Below, in pieces: positions 35,568-48,800 of a stretch of DNA of 64,000 nt. Made by a program: the position numbers and the translations under genes. This stretch comes from Bilabrum cf. latius (Eukaryota > Bigyra: Bicosoecida > Bigyra > Bicosoecida): contig OZ237758.1 of the NCBI GenBank assembly GCA_965178125.1, positions 682,001 through 746,000 of the forward strand, read 5' to 3'. The stretch's first letter is position 1; every line of letters begins with the position of its first letter. Under the pieces are notes generated by a model. The model searched no databases. It was not told the origin of the DNA and saw nothing but the letters and a program-made list of their open reading frames with translations.

Positions 35568-38500
35568 ATGTGCGAGTAGTGTCGTGGGCGGGCAGCTTTG
35601 GTCGTATATGTCGCTGTTCTAGCTTCGATAGTCGCATCACATGAATCTATGCATCAGCAAGCATATCTCGGTGGTCAGGACTACGCCCTCAGACTAGAAG
35701 GTGGCAAGTGGGGACGGTTCTACGAGCCAACACTTGATAGCGCAGCGGATATCGGGCTAGAATCGTGGGTGTCTGTGTGTTCACTTGGCATCATTGAGTA
35801 TTTTCACGAGTTGTAGAGTGGCCCAGCACACATTCAGATGCTCGCCTAGCGCCAAGTGCAAGGCTCTGGGCAGGAGTGGGGCGTGATGCTCGTTGCACGG
35901 GCCCAGGGCAGCACCAGCTTCGCAGCAGGTGCATTTGCGCAAAATTTTGAGCTTCTGACGCACGACATTTAGAGCGATTTGAGCGGGTCAGATTCAGGTG
36001 ACTTGAGAGTGCGGGTGGAAGTCTACATCGGCGCATAGGGTTTGCTTGGCCAGAATACGAGCCAGGCCTCCCATCGAGGCACGTTTGTGGTTGCCGAAAC
36101 CCTGCCACTGGAACAGGTCACCTAGCATAGGCAATTCCATGTTGCCATTGGCATGCGCAGACTTCCGCTTGGTGCCACTGAACTGCAACAGCTGCGAAAA
36201 TCCCCGCTAGGCGAGATTGTGTTTGCTGAAGATGTGCTCGAGTCATGCGCATGCCTTGAGATTGCCGTGAACGGGATCCCAGCGGCAAGGACCTTTCTAT
36301 CTACGTTACAGTGCATGCAGCTTGGTCTCCATGGGCGCACCCAGGGTAGCGAAGATTCGCTGTCCTCACTCCCGTCGGGAGTAGGTGCCTCATGGACAAT
36401 CGGGAGCGGCCAGCACCGAGGGGGAGAGGGTGCATCCACATCGAGCATCGGCCAGCAAACCGGATCACTGTCTGCAGCGTCGCATTTCCTTGAGTGCGGA
36501 ATCGTTGACGAGTTCAGGGTGTGGAAGAACTTTCGACAGGCTCCAGGCGAGCTGTACACTGGTTGCCTGCAGTCCACAGCCAGGCTGGCAGACTCCCTGC
36601 ATCCAGCGGTCGCTGAGATGCTGGCAGTAGAGGAGAGCATGCGAATAGCATCAATCCCAGACATTCTCCGGGCCGTGACGCGACCAGTTACTCCCAGAAG
36701 CCGCCAGCTGAATTCTGCTCGAGCGACGCCACCCATGCTGGGCTACCCGCTTCGGTCCCCTTCGCGGTTTGTGCTGCCTTCTGCGGATCTATCCGTATGG
36801 TCTAGGGTGATGATGCAGTAGAATGCGCCCCCAATGATTGGTAGGCTGTTCTCTCGCGACGATATGCATGCTAGACTTGCTGAGCTGACCTCGGGATCGG
36901 GTGTGCAAGGCATCCACGGCCGCCCCGTCGGTTTCTGTCCCTTATTGCTGAGTGCCAGAGAGAGAGCCGCGGTGGAGGCCCGATTCCCGCCTGCTTGCAG
37001 GGTGGGGGATCTGCTGGACGCGTACGGGGCGGCGATGGAAGCTGGCAGGCTGGCTGTGACAGAGGGCGGGGATACACAGTCGTTTCTGTCCGCAGCACTT
37101 GGTTCCTTTGCCGCTCACACCAGCGATGGAACCCAGACGATCGGGAGCAATTTTCTCGTAGATGCGGTTGATCTCAGGATAAGCTTGCCCGGGAATGGAC
37201 CGGTCAATGCAACCCTGGCGATTGTAAACGTGTGCCCTGACCTCCTCTCTGGGTTCAGCTTCTCGCAAGGGGTTGGCGACGTGATGCGCTCAGATGCACT
37301 GCCGCTCGCTGGCGTGTGGCTGCACCCCTTCGCCGCTAATCCGAATGGATCATTTAATGCAAGCAGCATCCTTGGTATTGGGATGGACCAGCAACGGTCG
37401 CTGCAGGCCGCATTGTGCGCCAGTGCCGTCGTACAGGATGACTGGAGGCCCAGCCCCAGGGGCTCTTCTCTTGCACGAGCCAGCACGGGCGCGCTGGGTT
37501 CTTCGGGTTCGAATCCTGGGATTGAGGCGGTACTGCAAGCAAGGCTATCCAACGCTTCTGTCATTGCGGTATCGTTTCGACCTGAGGTGGTGCTATCTGG
37601 CGCAGGGCTCAGAACCAGATGGGTCCTTCGGTAGCGGTTTGCACTCAACTCAACCAGGCCGCAATACACTGCAGCTGCACCCGTGGGACCGCCCATGCGT
37701 CTATTTGGGTTCACGACGGGCTCCGATCACATCGCTAATGCACTGATTTCATCACCTTTCCCCGGTAGCCAAGGGGTTGCAGTTGCGCCGCCAGCTCACC
37801 ATAGCGGTCTAGGTTTGGCAGATCTGTTTTATGGCACTAGGCTGCAACCAACGTTACGACGCAACGCTTCAGAGGCGTCGCTACCGACCGTTATGGAGGC
37901 TATGCTTTCAATGTCAGATTCGATGCAGCCGTTTCGTGCCCCAGTGACAAGCCGGCTTATCGTCGCCTTGCTGGGCATATCCGGGATGTCAAGCGATGTG
38001 TAGAGATTTACGGAATTCGCGACACACGGGGCACCTATGCAGACCGCTTGTTTATTTGCATGGGCAAAGGAGCAGCAGCGACTCATCGACGAGAACTCTC
38101 CTTCAAAGATGGCACGCCAGCACGTGCTCGCAGGAGCGCTGCCAGAGGGACACAAGCTGTACTCCATTAGTTTGAGCGACCTAGCCGACCGATTGGCTCA
38201 ATCAGGCGGCAGCGTGCCGGAGCTTTCAGGACTTCCAACCGCTTACTCATACGTGCTCGATTCCATGTATTCATTGACTGTATCGTCCAGGAGGTTCTGG
38301 ACAGGCGATGTGCCCGAGACAGGCGGTGAGCCCGGTCTCCCTGCAGTTGCGCAGGTGGGTCGCATCGGTCAGTCGCTCGCCGCAAGGTCGTGCGCTGATG
38401 TGCTCTACCGTACGTCGAGCACGCTGCCGAAGTCGGCTCATGATGAAGTGTCGATTTCAAGAGCCCTGAGGTGGGGAATCAGCCAAGGCCTGGCCGAGGA

Positions 38501-41500
38501 AGTCGGCCAGCTGCCGGCTGTTCTGCCTGCTGGTCCTCGCGTGCTGCTATTGGATGCCGAGGAGGGAATCGCGGGGGATATATCGGAGGATGAAGACGAG
38601 TACATTGCAAGGGCAGAGGATTGGCGCCTGCGCTAGGTGGCTGGAAGCATTCTGCTTCAGTTATGCGACAGCGACATCGCAGGCCACTGCCAGCCACCCT
38701 GGGTGAACAGCAGTAACCCTGCTCACCCTGAGCGTACCGAGCCCGTATCATCCATGGCAGTCTCAGTACCGATGGTCCATGATCCTCCTGTAAGCAGTTA
38801 GAACGGTGCGGTGCAATTTGATGGGGCCTCGAGTTTTCTGGAAGTGCATCCCTTCCGGGTGATCACCGGCCTTACTGTGATGATGTGGATCAAACCCAGG
38901 CACGTGCGCAGCACGCAGACAATCTTTGTGAAGCAGTCTTCGAACCTGCATTCTGTGCTTGCCGCGAGGCTCTCAGTATCATCGGAATCGTGCAGGTAGG
39001 TGTCAGATGTGTGCATTTCTGTGCAGCTTGGGCGGGTGATCGTCCCGATAGTGTACCCGCTTCGTTTCGTGGATGGCTACAATCACACCACAGGGGCAGG
39101 TGTGCGCGGCTCCTCGCCCACGAGTCTTGCAGGGCACCAAATGCACATGACTGTGGCGATAAACATCGTGTAGCGGTTCACCCCAGTCTATGGCGATGCA
39201 GGCGGTGCATCGGTGGCTAGCATCATGACTAGCTAGGGCTGTGGCGATGCAGCTTGGACGCAGGAAGAAGACGGCGTGGGAGACGCCTTTCAGGCTGGCT
39301 TTGACGTTGCAATCCTGCATACGTTTGTGAACGGGGGACCGCATTCATGCGTTGCAGTGCCCTACGCTGGGTGGGAGAGCGGTCGGTTGGCAACGCATTT
39401 GTCAGAGGGTTTGCCTTGGCTGTTCGGAGCACAACTGAGCCGGTTTTCGTACGATCCTCAGGCTGCTTTTGAGGGCACAATGGACGAGATTTACATTTTG
39501 GCGGGCGGCGCGGTACAATATGACGTGTCGAAGCTTATAGACGGCGTGCCTGAGCCACTGATGCAGTACACGAACGCGATCGAGTTTGCTCGGCTGACTA
39601 GCGACGCGGACCGATGCGATGTGATTCCGTCCCCCGGCATACCTAGATGTCCAGCCGGCAAGACCCTTCGAACACAGTCTTCGATCCCCACAGCTGGATC
39701 TAGTGGCAGCGGTGCCGCCAGCCTACCTGATCCGTTCGACCCCTAGCGGCTCGGGCTGCAGTACGTCGCCGTGCTCGGTCTGGACACGCCCCCTTTTACC
39801 CTGGACGCTACTTAGCAGCAGAAGCTCCTCCGGGCAAACGGCATGGAGCGCGCACTGAGGCCAAGCAACACTGGTTTGAATGAAACAGTCGATAGAACCC
39901 CCCCAAACTCGGTCTTGTCGTGGTCAGGGTTTCAAAGGTCTTTATAGCGCTGGATCAACACCACGAATCCTGGGATTTGGAACCCTGACGTGATCAACAT
40001 TCCAGCCGACCCCGCCCTCTCCACCCTAATGACAACGGAGGAGGAGATATACCTTGTCGGTGCAGCCACCGACCTTCTTCTCGGTGGTGCCGATCTCTCG
40101 AACCGGGAATCGGGCGAAGGCAGGCGTGTGGACGAGAGGATCACCAACCTAGTGCGAGCGTCTGTGTCCTCGCCGAGGTTCCAAGTCATGGCCCAGAACT
40201 GGGGCCTTGAAGTTCTCAGGCCGCTCCCGCCTGGCGGATTCTAGGAGCACCTAGCAGACATTGAGACATCAACAGCCTTTAATACCACTTCGGTGCTGCC
40301 TTCGCAGCTTGTGGGAACGAGTACGCGACGAATCTCCGTGTCTGTGTCACTGTCAGCTGCTGCACACGGGGGCGCCAAATGGATCTCAAGCCCATTCCCG
40401 CGGCTTCGCCTGACCTACGCCGCAGCATCACTGCCATAGAATCGAACGTCGAGGATGTGCTTTGCTTCGTCTGACCACACAAGCGCCGGAGTTTCTGCAG
40501 TTAGCCTAGATCCGGTGGTGCAACCGCAAGCCTTTGTACTTCCAGCAGAGCTTCTGCTCTCTGACAGTTTCGTGTAGAACGACCTCGAGGAGGCGAGAAA
40601 CTTCATTGCCGGTGGCTTCATCAGTCAATTTCTGGAAAGGGTTGCTATCGACGATGCTGACCCAGCCGAGAGCATTGCAGTAGTGAATGGCGCAGCCGCA
40701 GCCCCAGTGGTGGTAGGGGCGGAAAACGACCTCATAGAGGCGTTTAGGGCACTGCTGAGAAACGAAGCAGTTGATGCTGACATAATCGTGGACCAGTCAC
40801 CCCAGTCCGGGGCGGTGCGTTAGCTGTTCCGTGAGGTCGGCACGTTTGCTGCCCTCCTTGGTATGCAAACAAGCCTGAGCTCTTGCGTCGATCTTCCTAG
40901 CCGAACAGATGAAGAAGTTAGGACAGTCGGTCCAGTCGGCGATGCTTTAGTTTACGCTTTGGAGGATCCGTTGTGTGCAGAGTAGAGGCTGTACAAGCGC
41001 AAGTCGTGCTCTCTTGTCAGCCCACGGGGCTCTAGGCTTGGGACCACCGTGGCTTTCAGACCAAGGCAGTGTCCCGTGTTAGTATCGGCCACGGCTGTGG
41101 GATAGAAGGGGCAGCCAAACCTTGACATTGGGGACCAGATCATCTTGCGATTCTCAGAGGAGACAGCCACACCGCCCGTTCGGATCGGGTCGCGCGGCAG
41201 GACGGAAGAACTCTTATCCGACCTTAGCTTTGCCGACGTTGGCAATGCCGACATTATCGTGTTTGATCCACCATTGCCTGGAACTCATACTGCGTTCTGG
41301 GCAAGCCCTTCGGAGCTCAGAGTAGTATTCACGTCGATCGAAGCAACCGGCGACGAGTACATTGACAGGCTACGGTTGGCCGCCGGCTTGGCACAAGAAG
41401 GGGAAGACAAGCTTGAGGCGCAGGCACAATTCAGGCAGGACTACGGACTCGCAGGAGCAGACGGCCTCATGGATTCCGAACGATCTCATGGGGATGGGAC

Positions 41501-44500
41501 TACGGAGTCGTCTGCCCGACGTACGGTACTGCTTGATGGTTCTCAGCAGGTTCTGGTGCAAGGTCATCTGCCTGGGCTTGGCATCTCCTGCGATCCGATA
41601 GATGTATCCGTCACACTGCGCGGCAGCTGGGGTGCTCCAGTAGAACCCGAGCCAGTACCGTGGCATATCATCGCACCTGTTGTCGTTGGCTTCGTGCTGC
41701 TTGTGGTGCTTGCCCTCTGGGGCGTATCGAGCTACAGACAGGAACGAAGAAAGAACGCAGAGGAACTCCGTGCTGCAGAAATAAAGGCTGAGCAGGAGCA
41801 TGAGCAGAATGAGAGGCACGTGACCCGCACCCGGTACGTCCTGCACGAGCTCAAGCAGCCCTTTGCCTCCGTGGTCATGGGCCTGGACCAGATGGACGAG
41901 ACTCTGGTGGAGCTGCAGCAGCAGATGGTAGAGAGCCAGCAGCAGGGCGAGGGGTTGGACCAGGCATCCATCGAGGAAGCCCGTGAGGAGATGGAGTCCA
42001 CTGTGCGCATCATGCGGTCCAGCAGCGTGGCGATGCATCATATCATCACGGACGTGTTGCTGATGGCTCAGATCGAGGCACAGGGTCTGCAGCTGAAGAT
42101 GAGGCCTTGCACACTGGCATCCTCGATTCGTTCAGCGTTAGTGACGCTGATCCACCAGGCCGAGGAGGGCGGCGTGACGATGCGTCTGTCGTTCTACGAC
42201 TGCAGGGAGCAGCATGAGCGGACCCGGTCGCTGGCCGAGAAGCGAGCGATGCTGGAGAATGGGGAGCTGCCGCCGGAAGCCGCTGGTTTCCTGTCTCCGA
42301 CAAATCGAGTGCGATCTGGTGCTTCAGCCGAGGCAAAGCATGTCGCCACCGGCACTAGGCGTGTTGGGGAAAAGGGAAGCAATCGCGAAAGGCTTATATC
42401 AGCCCCTCCCGCCTTCGCCTCACCCTCAGCCAGGATGGTCAAACGGCGTCAGTCCACCTCAAACTCCAGACAAAGAGAGAGTCGAAAGGCACGCTAGTCG
42501 GAGGCAAAAAGTTTTGAGTTCAGCGGCGCTGAGACAGGATCTGTGCTAGACGCGGAGACCAAATCAGAATGCTCGAGCAAAGGCAAGGAAGGCAGGCCTG
42601 CAGAAACACACGGTACGGTAGCAGCAGCCCTGCTACCAACCTCTGAAACGGATGGTCCCGTGCAAGTGGACGAGGGCAAAGCAGCGTACGATGACGACGG
42701 ACTGCAGGCCCTGGAGGAAGTGCCGCCCGTGGTGGCCGACACACAGAGGCTGGCGCAGTGCGTGAGGAACTACCTGGCCAATGCCATCCGGTTTGCCGGA
42801 TCTGGCAGCAGCATCGACGTGCAGGTGGCGGTGCTCCGGCCAGTGCAGGCAGCTAGGCTGGCTCGGCGCGCCCCCAAGTCTCTGGACACGAGCAAGGATC
42901 CGCCGGAGCCTCCGTTGCGCATCAACCTGTCCCGAGTGCGAGCGGAGGGCGAGAGCAAGACACAGCAGGTGAGCGCGAAGGCGGGCCGCTTCATCGCCTC
43001 GCAGCTGTCGTCGCGTCGACTGGGTCAGCCGCGGAGGCAGCGGCGGTGGTCCATGACTGGGCTTGTTGTGCAGGAAGAGGAGAGACAGAATGCAGAGGAC
43101 GAAGGTGCTGCTACCAATGTGAATGCTGGTGCAGGTGGACAAGCGCTTAGCGAGGATGATGCAAGCCGTCAGCTGCTACGAGCTAATGGGGTCACGAAAC
43201 AAGACTCGACCACATCGAACGAAGGGAGTGAAGCTGAGGGTGGTAGCGCCACCTATAGGCCCACTGTGGCAGACGGCCGCCGCACGATCCGGGTGATCGA
43301 GGACACGGGCACGATCGTGACGGAGAGAGCAGAGAGGGACCTGGCTGCCACCAGGAGACGCAGGATGAGCGCGCAGAGCAGGCACAGGGATGATACGTTG
43401 CAGAGGTCCACGAGGAGCATACTTAAGAAGAAACCAGCGGATACTCCACGCACCAGAAGAGTCTCAGAGATTCGTGCCAGCGGTCTTGACACCGCAGCTG
43501 AGCTTTCCGCAGGCGCAGATGTCGAAATCGACGATGGCACATCGCCACGTTCAGTGGCTAGCACTGACAGTGATCGTAGCCTAGCGGGTGGCTTTGATGA
43601 TGACGACTACGACGATTCAAGTGGCATATGCGCATCCCTTAGCAGGAATCTCCGATTTTGGCTGTGCTGCGGCTGCTTGCAGAATAGTCGGAGCAACGAT
43701 CCGCGAGAGGAGGAGCTCGCACGGCCATAGGACGCCACAGCTCTCTCCGAGGACGCCAAGAAGGACGCCGCAGCCAAATCAGAGGCCAAGGAGACGAGAC
43801 GGCAGTTCAGGAAGGATGCCAGCTCTGCACGGCGGGCCTGTCGGCTACAGACCCGACTGCCCATCCTCATCCGGGTCATCGACCAAGGGCCTGGGGTGTC
43901 GAAGTCGGACTCCAAGAAGCTCTTCCAGCCGTTCCAGCAAGTCAATGCAGCGGCTGACAAGAAGCAGGGTGGCACTGGGCTGGGCCTAGCGCTGGTGCGG
44001 TACTTGGCGCGAGAGCACAAGGGCATTGCGTGGCTGGAGTGGAGCCGTGAGGGTAAGGGCAGCTGCTTCAGCTTGCTGCTTCCGCTGCGACTGGCTGACG
44101 AGCTGCCTGAGGAGGAGGAGGACGTGCATGGGACAGCAAGGGCCCAGCTGTTTGGCCGTCGGGGAAGCAAAGACAGCGGCCGGGGAGACTCGGGTGGGAT
44201 GCAATCGACAGAAGATACTCATGTTGGTGGCTCTAGCAGGCTCGCACCTACTCTTGCGCAGCAGGCCAAGCAGGTATCTAGAGTATTCGTCGTCGATTCT
44301 AGCCTGCCGAGAAACAAGCCGTATGACGAACAGGCGTATGATTTTATTCCAGGGAGGGGATCGCCGAACGCTTCGCAAACGAACGGGTCAGCTGTCAGCA
44401 GGGCGCTTCGGATGGCACCGCGTGCGACCACGGCTACTAGCAGGACCGGCTCCAGCTCTGGCAAATCAACGGGGTCGATGTCCAAGATAAGGAGGCAAAA

Positions 44501-44930
44501 ATTTGAAGAATTCGCAGGAACTAGAGTGCTGGTGATCGAGGACGACCGCTCGCTGGCCAAGATGCTGAGCAAGCAGCTGCGCAGGAACGGCTTTGAGGTA
44601 ACGTGCGCAGGAACCGGGAGCGATGCCCTGCGGCTGCTCGGGGTGAGCGAGAACACTGATACTGCTGCAAGAGGAGATGAAGGGTTCGATTTTGTGACGT
44701 GCGATTATCATCTCCCGGACATGACCGGGATTGATATTCTGCGCCAGCTTCGCAGCTCTGGGCATCCAATGGCGCATGTGCCGGTGCTGGCGCTGACAGG
44801 AGATGGAAGCAAGCTGGCATAGCAAGACTTCATGGAGGCAGGTGCTACTGATGTGGCAATCAAGGGAAGCACCGACATGAAGCTGATCGACGTGCTGAGG
44901 ATGTTTGCCAGGAAAAATCTGATCCGTTGA
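35568..44930 (+). CDS. Giant receptor-type hybrid histidine kinase B
   Basis: Intronless frame of 3,120 aa from ATG 35568 to TGA 44928-44930, crossing about 27 TAGs. The fourth codon is TAG, followed by a hydrophobic signal segment (LVVYVAVLASIVAS). LamG-like units: YALRLEGGKW at the N-terminus and VQFDGASSFLEVHPF with VMMWIKP near residue 1,085. Transmembrane helix at about 2032-2056 (IIAPVVVGFVLLVVLAL). His2093 in HELKQPF. N-box Asn2405 and G1 Asp2772 are separated by 367 residues that include a Cys cluster (FWLCCGC). Receiver Asp3046 (CDYHLPD) and Lys3099. The last 36 residues of the receiver are reached only through TAG 44820. B is the most useful comparator for the code: several of its TAGs align with CAG/CAA in A or C, and the reverse. 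Confidence 0.92.
36914..37074 (+). repeat. Near-identical extracellular block shared by kinases A, B and C
   Basis: This about 160-bp stretch encodes HGRPVGFCP, LLSARERAAVEARFPP and CRVGDLLDAYG. It recurs with very few base changes at 25516-25648 (A) and 47121-47281 (C), although the flanking extracellular sequence has diverged. The conservation includes synonymous sites. Confidence 0.8.
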
Positions 44931-45807
44931 TGTTCTTATCAATGTCGTCAGAGGACTCCGCCGGGGAGGGATACAGCGGCAGAGTGCAGGCAGGTGGAGG
45001 ACAGCAGCGATGGGAAGAGACAGCAGAGCGGCAAGGCTTGGCGAGCAGAGGTGAACATGAGTGATTGGTGGGGTGGTGACAGGAGCAGACGGGATGCGAT
45101 GGGCAGCAGGTGGTGTGAGATCGAGAGCGGGGGAGAGAGGGCAAGAGGACACTGGGGGATTCCAAGATACACGGAGGCAAGGGAGGATGGCGAGGATCAG
45201 GCCCTGAGGGCGCGATACCAGAGGCGTGCCTGGGACGACGGAGGGGCAAAGACAGGCCCGATCCAGCCATTTGGGCTCGTGAGCGTAAAGGCCCAAGGGA
45301 GACGGAGGGATGGGAAGTGGGCGCAGCCGAGTGGGTCCAGAGCACGAGGGCGCAGAGGATTCCTGACGAGGGCTGACAGTACGTAGGATGACAGCAGATC
45401 AGATCGGGGTTCGGAGTTGACAGGGAGGCGCTGGAGCGGGCCTGAAAACAGACGGATATGGGTAGCGTGTACATCTGGGACGAGTGTGGTATATCATGTG
45501 CGAGACGTGTGGAGGGGACTGTCCCTGGGGGAAAGCGAGGTGCGGGGTGGGAGGAGGGAAGTCTTCTTATAAATGGATCTATTTCCCATTGTGGAGGTGG
45601 ATCCGTGATTTGGTCATTGGGCATGTAGAAGGACCTCTGAGTGTTGCAGAATTCAATTATTTGAAGATGAAGATACTACTAGACTAGAATCTAGGGCATC
45701 GACACTTCCAAGCGAGGTAGTGGTCCCAGTAGCGATTACTGCAGAATACAATCAACTAGACCATTTGAAACACACGTTTTATGCATCATATCAGTGCCAG
45801 CTACGTT
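44931..45807. other. Purine-rich intergenic between kinase B and kinase C
   Basis: 877 bp between tandem kinase genes. From about 44,990 to 45,560 the plus strand is strongly G/A rich. As a result, long frames stay open on both strands, including one in frame with kinase B after its TGA, running to a TAA near 45,570. These translations are low-complexity and resemble nothing, so I do not call genes. The last about 230 bp is AT-richer and precedes kinase C. Confidence 0.5.
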
Positions 45808-48800
45808 ATGCGGCGGACCAGGCACGGATTGTGCTGGCGCAATTGGCTTTAGTTGGCGGCGTGTATTTCCTTGCTAGTGATGCAGACTCCGGTCTATTCA
45901 AGGCAACCACTTGCTGGCTCTTCTGATTACAGCTTATCAACCTTTGTGGGAAGGTGGGCAGAGTTTGAAGATGATGCTCAGGTGGCAAGTAACACATTGC
46001 TACTCGAGATGTGGTTGCTCATGTGCTCGAGGTTTGGCATTCTAGATAGACCAAGGGGGGAAGCTGTTGAGCCGTCAGTCTATTCATTGTTGTCAATGAT
46101 GACAACTAGTGGAGATTCACAGTTATCTGTCGCCCTCCTCGACAGGTTCTAGAAGGATGAAACGGAAAAATCAGCCTTTTCCGCAAACTTTCGACTGAAC
46201 GAATCTGAGCTAGGAAATGACCTCAACGGCAGGTACTTCGGTTCTCATCGAATTTTGGTTGAATTTAAGTCGGCAAGACGCGGCTTTGGCTCTGGTAGCC
46301 GAGATTCTGCGAATCTCACGAATCAGCCAAGGTCTCTTCGCATTGAAACTGAACAATTGCGGGCAATTACTGGGCGGCGACTTGCTCACATTGCCGTGTC
46401 TGTTCGGTAGATATATCGAAATACACCTCGGCTGGAAGAACTGCTCCTAGATGCTGACGGGAACCAGGTCTTCGATAGGATGGTGCTCAAGTCGTGTGCT
46501 GTTGCCGAGGTCGCAGTGGACGGTATCGTGGTCGCACGAACATTTTTGCAAGAGTCGCAATGTATATATGTCGGCATATTGCAGCAGATGACGGCGGAAC
46601 AACCCCGTGAAAAGCGTCATTGGATATTGGGTGGTCGAAGAGCAGCTGCGAACAAACCGGGTGGAAGTAGCAGCGGCGCTGTTACCGGTTTCATGGAGTG
46701 CGGGGTTCTGGACGAGGTGCGCTTGTGGGCGTACCATCCTCAGAATGTATCTATGATGGACGTGTACAGGGGCTCCATGCGCACAACTGCTCGAATGGGC
46801 GACTCGCTGCATCCCTCGATCCGACAGGCCGTGGAGGCGGAGGAGTCGCACAGGCTAGCAGCAGTCCCCGAGGCACTCAGGGCCATGGCCAGGCCGCCAG
46901 GGGACAAGGGCACCAGGATGAATGACAGGGCACTGACGCCAGCCCTGCTCGCGCCCCCCCTGCGCACCCCCTCCCGGTTCATCCTCCCCGGCACCGACCT
47001 GACGCCGTGGAGGAGGGCTCGCATGAGACAGCACGCCAGGAGACCCATCCCGGGGTATACAGCAGTGGCCGTGAAAGAGAGGGTCAGGGGACTGGCCAGC
47101 TTGGATTCGTTGGATGCCTACCACGGCCGCCCCGTCGGTTTCTGTCCCTCATTGCTGAGTGCCAGAGAGAGAGCCGCGGTGGAGGCCCGATTCCCGCCTG
47201 CATGCAGGGTGGGGGATCTGCTGGATGCGTACGGGTCGGCGATGGAGGCTGGCAGGCTGGCTGTGACAGAGGGTGGGGATGAAGCTGCATTCCAGTCTGC
47301 TGCTGTCTAGTATTTGCTTGGTGATCGCATCGACGGACAGGGCGCCTCGCCGCACTTGCTGGCTGTCCTCGACTTTCCACTGCGTTTGGATGGTCTTGGT
47401 GCTGGTGCGGTGAATGCCAGCCTCGCAGCTGTGAGCGTGTGCCCCGGACTGACCAAGGCATTTAGTTTTTCGTAGGGCGTGGGAGATCTAATTGTCTCGG
47501 ACGCACCGGCTGCGGTAGGACTGTGGCTGCATCCTTCGGCTGGCATGCCAGTCAATGGGTCGGATCAAAACAGCTCTCTAGGCTGGTGGGAGGGGCTGAA
47601 CAGGAGTGGGATGTCGCTGATAGACAGTGAAATGGAGTCGTTGCGCGACTCGATTTGTGCATCTCGGGTGTTGCCAGCTGCTTGGAATAGCACCGGCCAG
47701 CTTACTGCCCTCGGGAGCAGAGCGCTTCCCGTCGACTATATGCAGGCCACGCAAGACGCATGGTCCAGATCAGGCAGTGTATCTGTTGTGCGTCCGCCAC
47801 GAGTGGTAGTCGTGGGCGAGCAAGATGAGCTGGGTCCACAAGTGGCGGACTACCTTGCCAATCGGCAGTACGGCACACAAGAAGCACAGTCATCTGCTCG
47901 CAGACGTCCAGCAGGAGGGCCCATCGAGCCACCCTTGCGCATCATGACGTCAGGTGGAGACTACCAAACTCAACTCACAGGTCTGGTTGCAAGTTCAGTG
48001 CCAGGTAGGGGCGGTGTTGCCGTCCAGGACCGGGCACGATCAGGCAGTCTCGCGGTGCGCGACATGTTTGAGACGCTGAGGCTGAATAGAGAGGATGGTG
48101 TGCACGGATTCAATTCAAGCGACAACATGCCTCTCATTGGAAGGGCAACTCGTTTTGTCGAACCGTTTCTCCCCTTGTTCCGGTCCCCCGTCATCCCACT
48201 CTTGGACGTATCTCGTACAGTGACGGCTAGCGTATTCACGGAAGAAGGCGTCGTCTACACCGACTCACAGCAGCGCGGCATCAGCCGATACTTCATGTGC
48301 GCGATCGCGGAAGAGATTATCGGGTATGGACCATCCAAGAGGATACAATTGCTTGCATCGCCTGGTGAGGGCGTCAAGCTGTACCAGGTGAACTTCCTGG
48401 ATGCATTGCGCGAGCTGCAAGCAGCAGTCGATCGAGTAGCTCAAGGCACAATTCAGGACGGAGATACGTTCGATTTGACTGACATGGCCGCTAGCGAGTC
48501 ATTTGAAGCAACGGTCGAGTACATTGGCGACGTTGCGAACGGATTTCTCGAGTTTCTGGTCCAGGACGGTGACACTGCTGGCAACGCTGGCATTGATCAG
48601 CAAGAGGCTATCCGCACGATTGCAGATGCGGCGGGTGCGCTGACCATAATGACCACGGTATCATGCTCTGATCAGGTGCTGCAAGACATGCCAGGCACCG
48701 TTAAGACTCAGGTTCGAAAAGCTAATCTTGACAGGTTTGCCCATTGGATGCGGCGAAAAGACCTGTGGCGCGAAGTAGGACCACCACCTGCCGTGCTGCT

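Noticed and set aside
44860-45624. Minus-strand Pro/Ser-rich frame of 254 codons
   Set aside because: Produced by the purine skew of the intergenic region; no start context, no domain, and it runs into the 3' end of kinase B.
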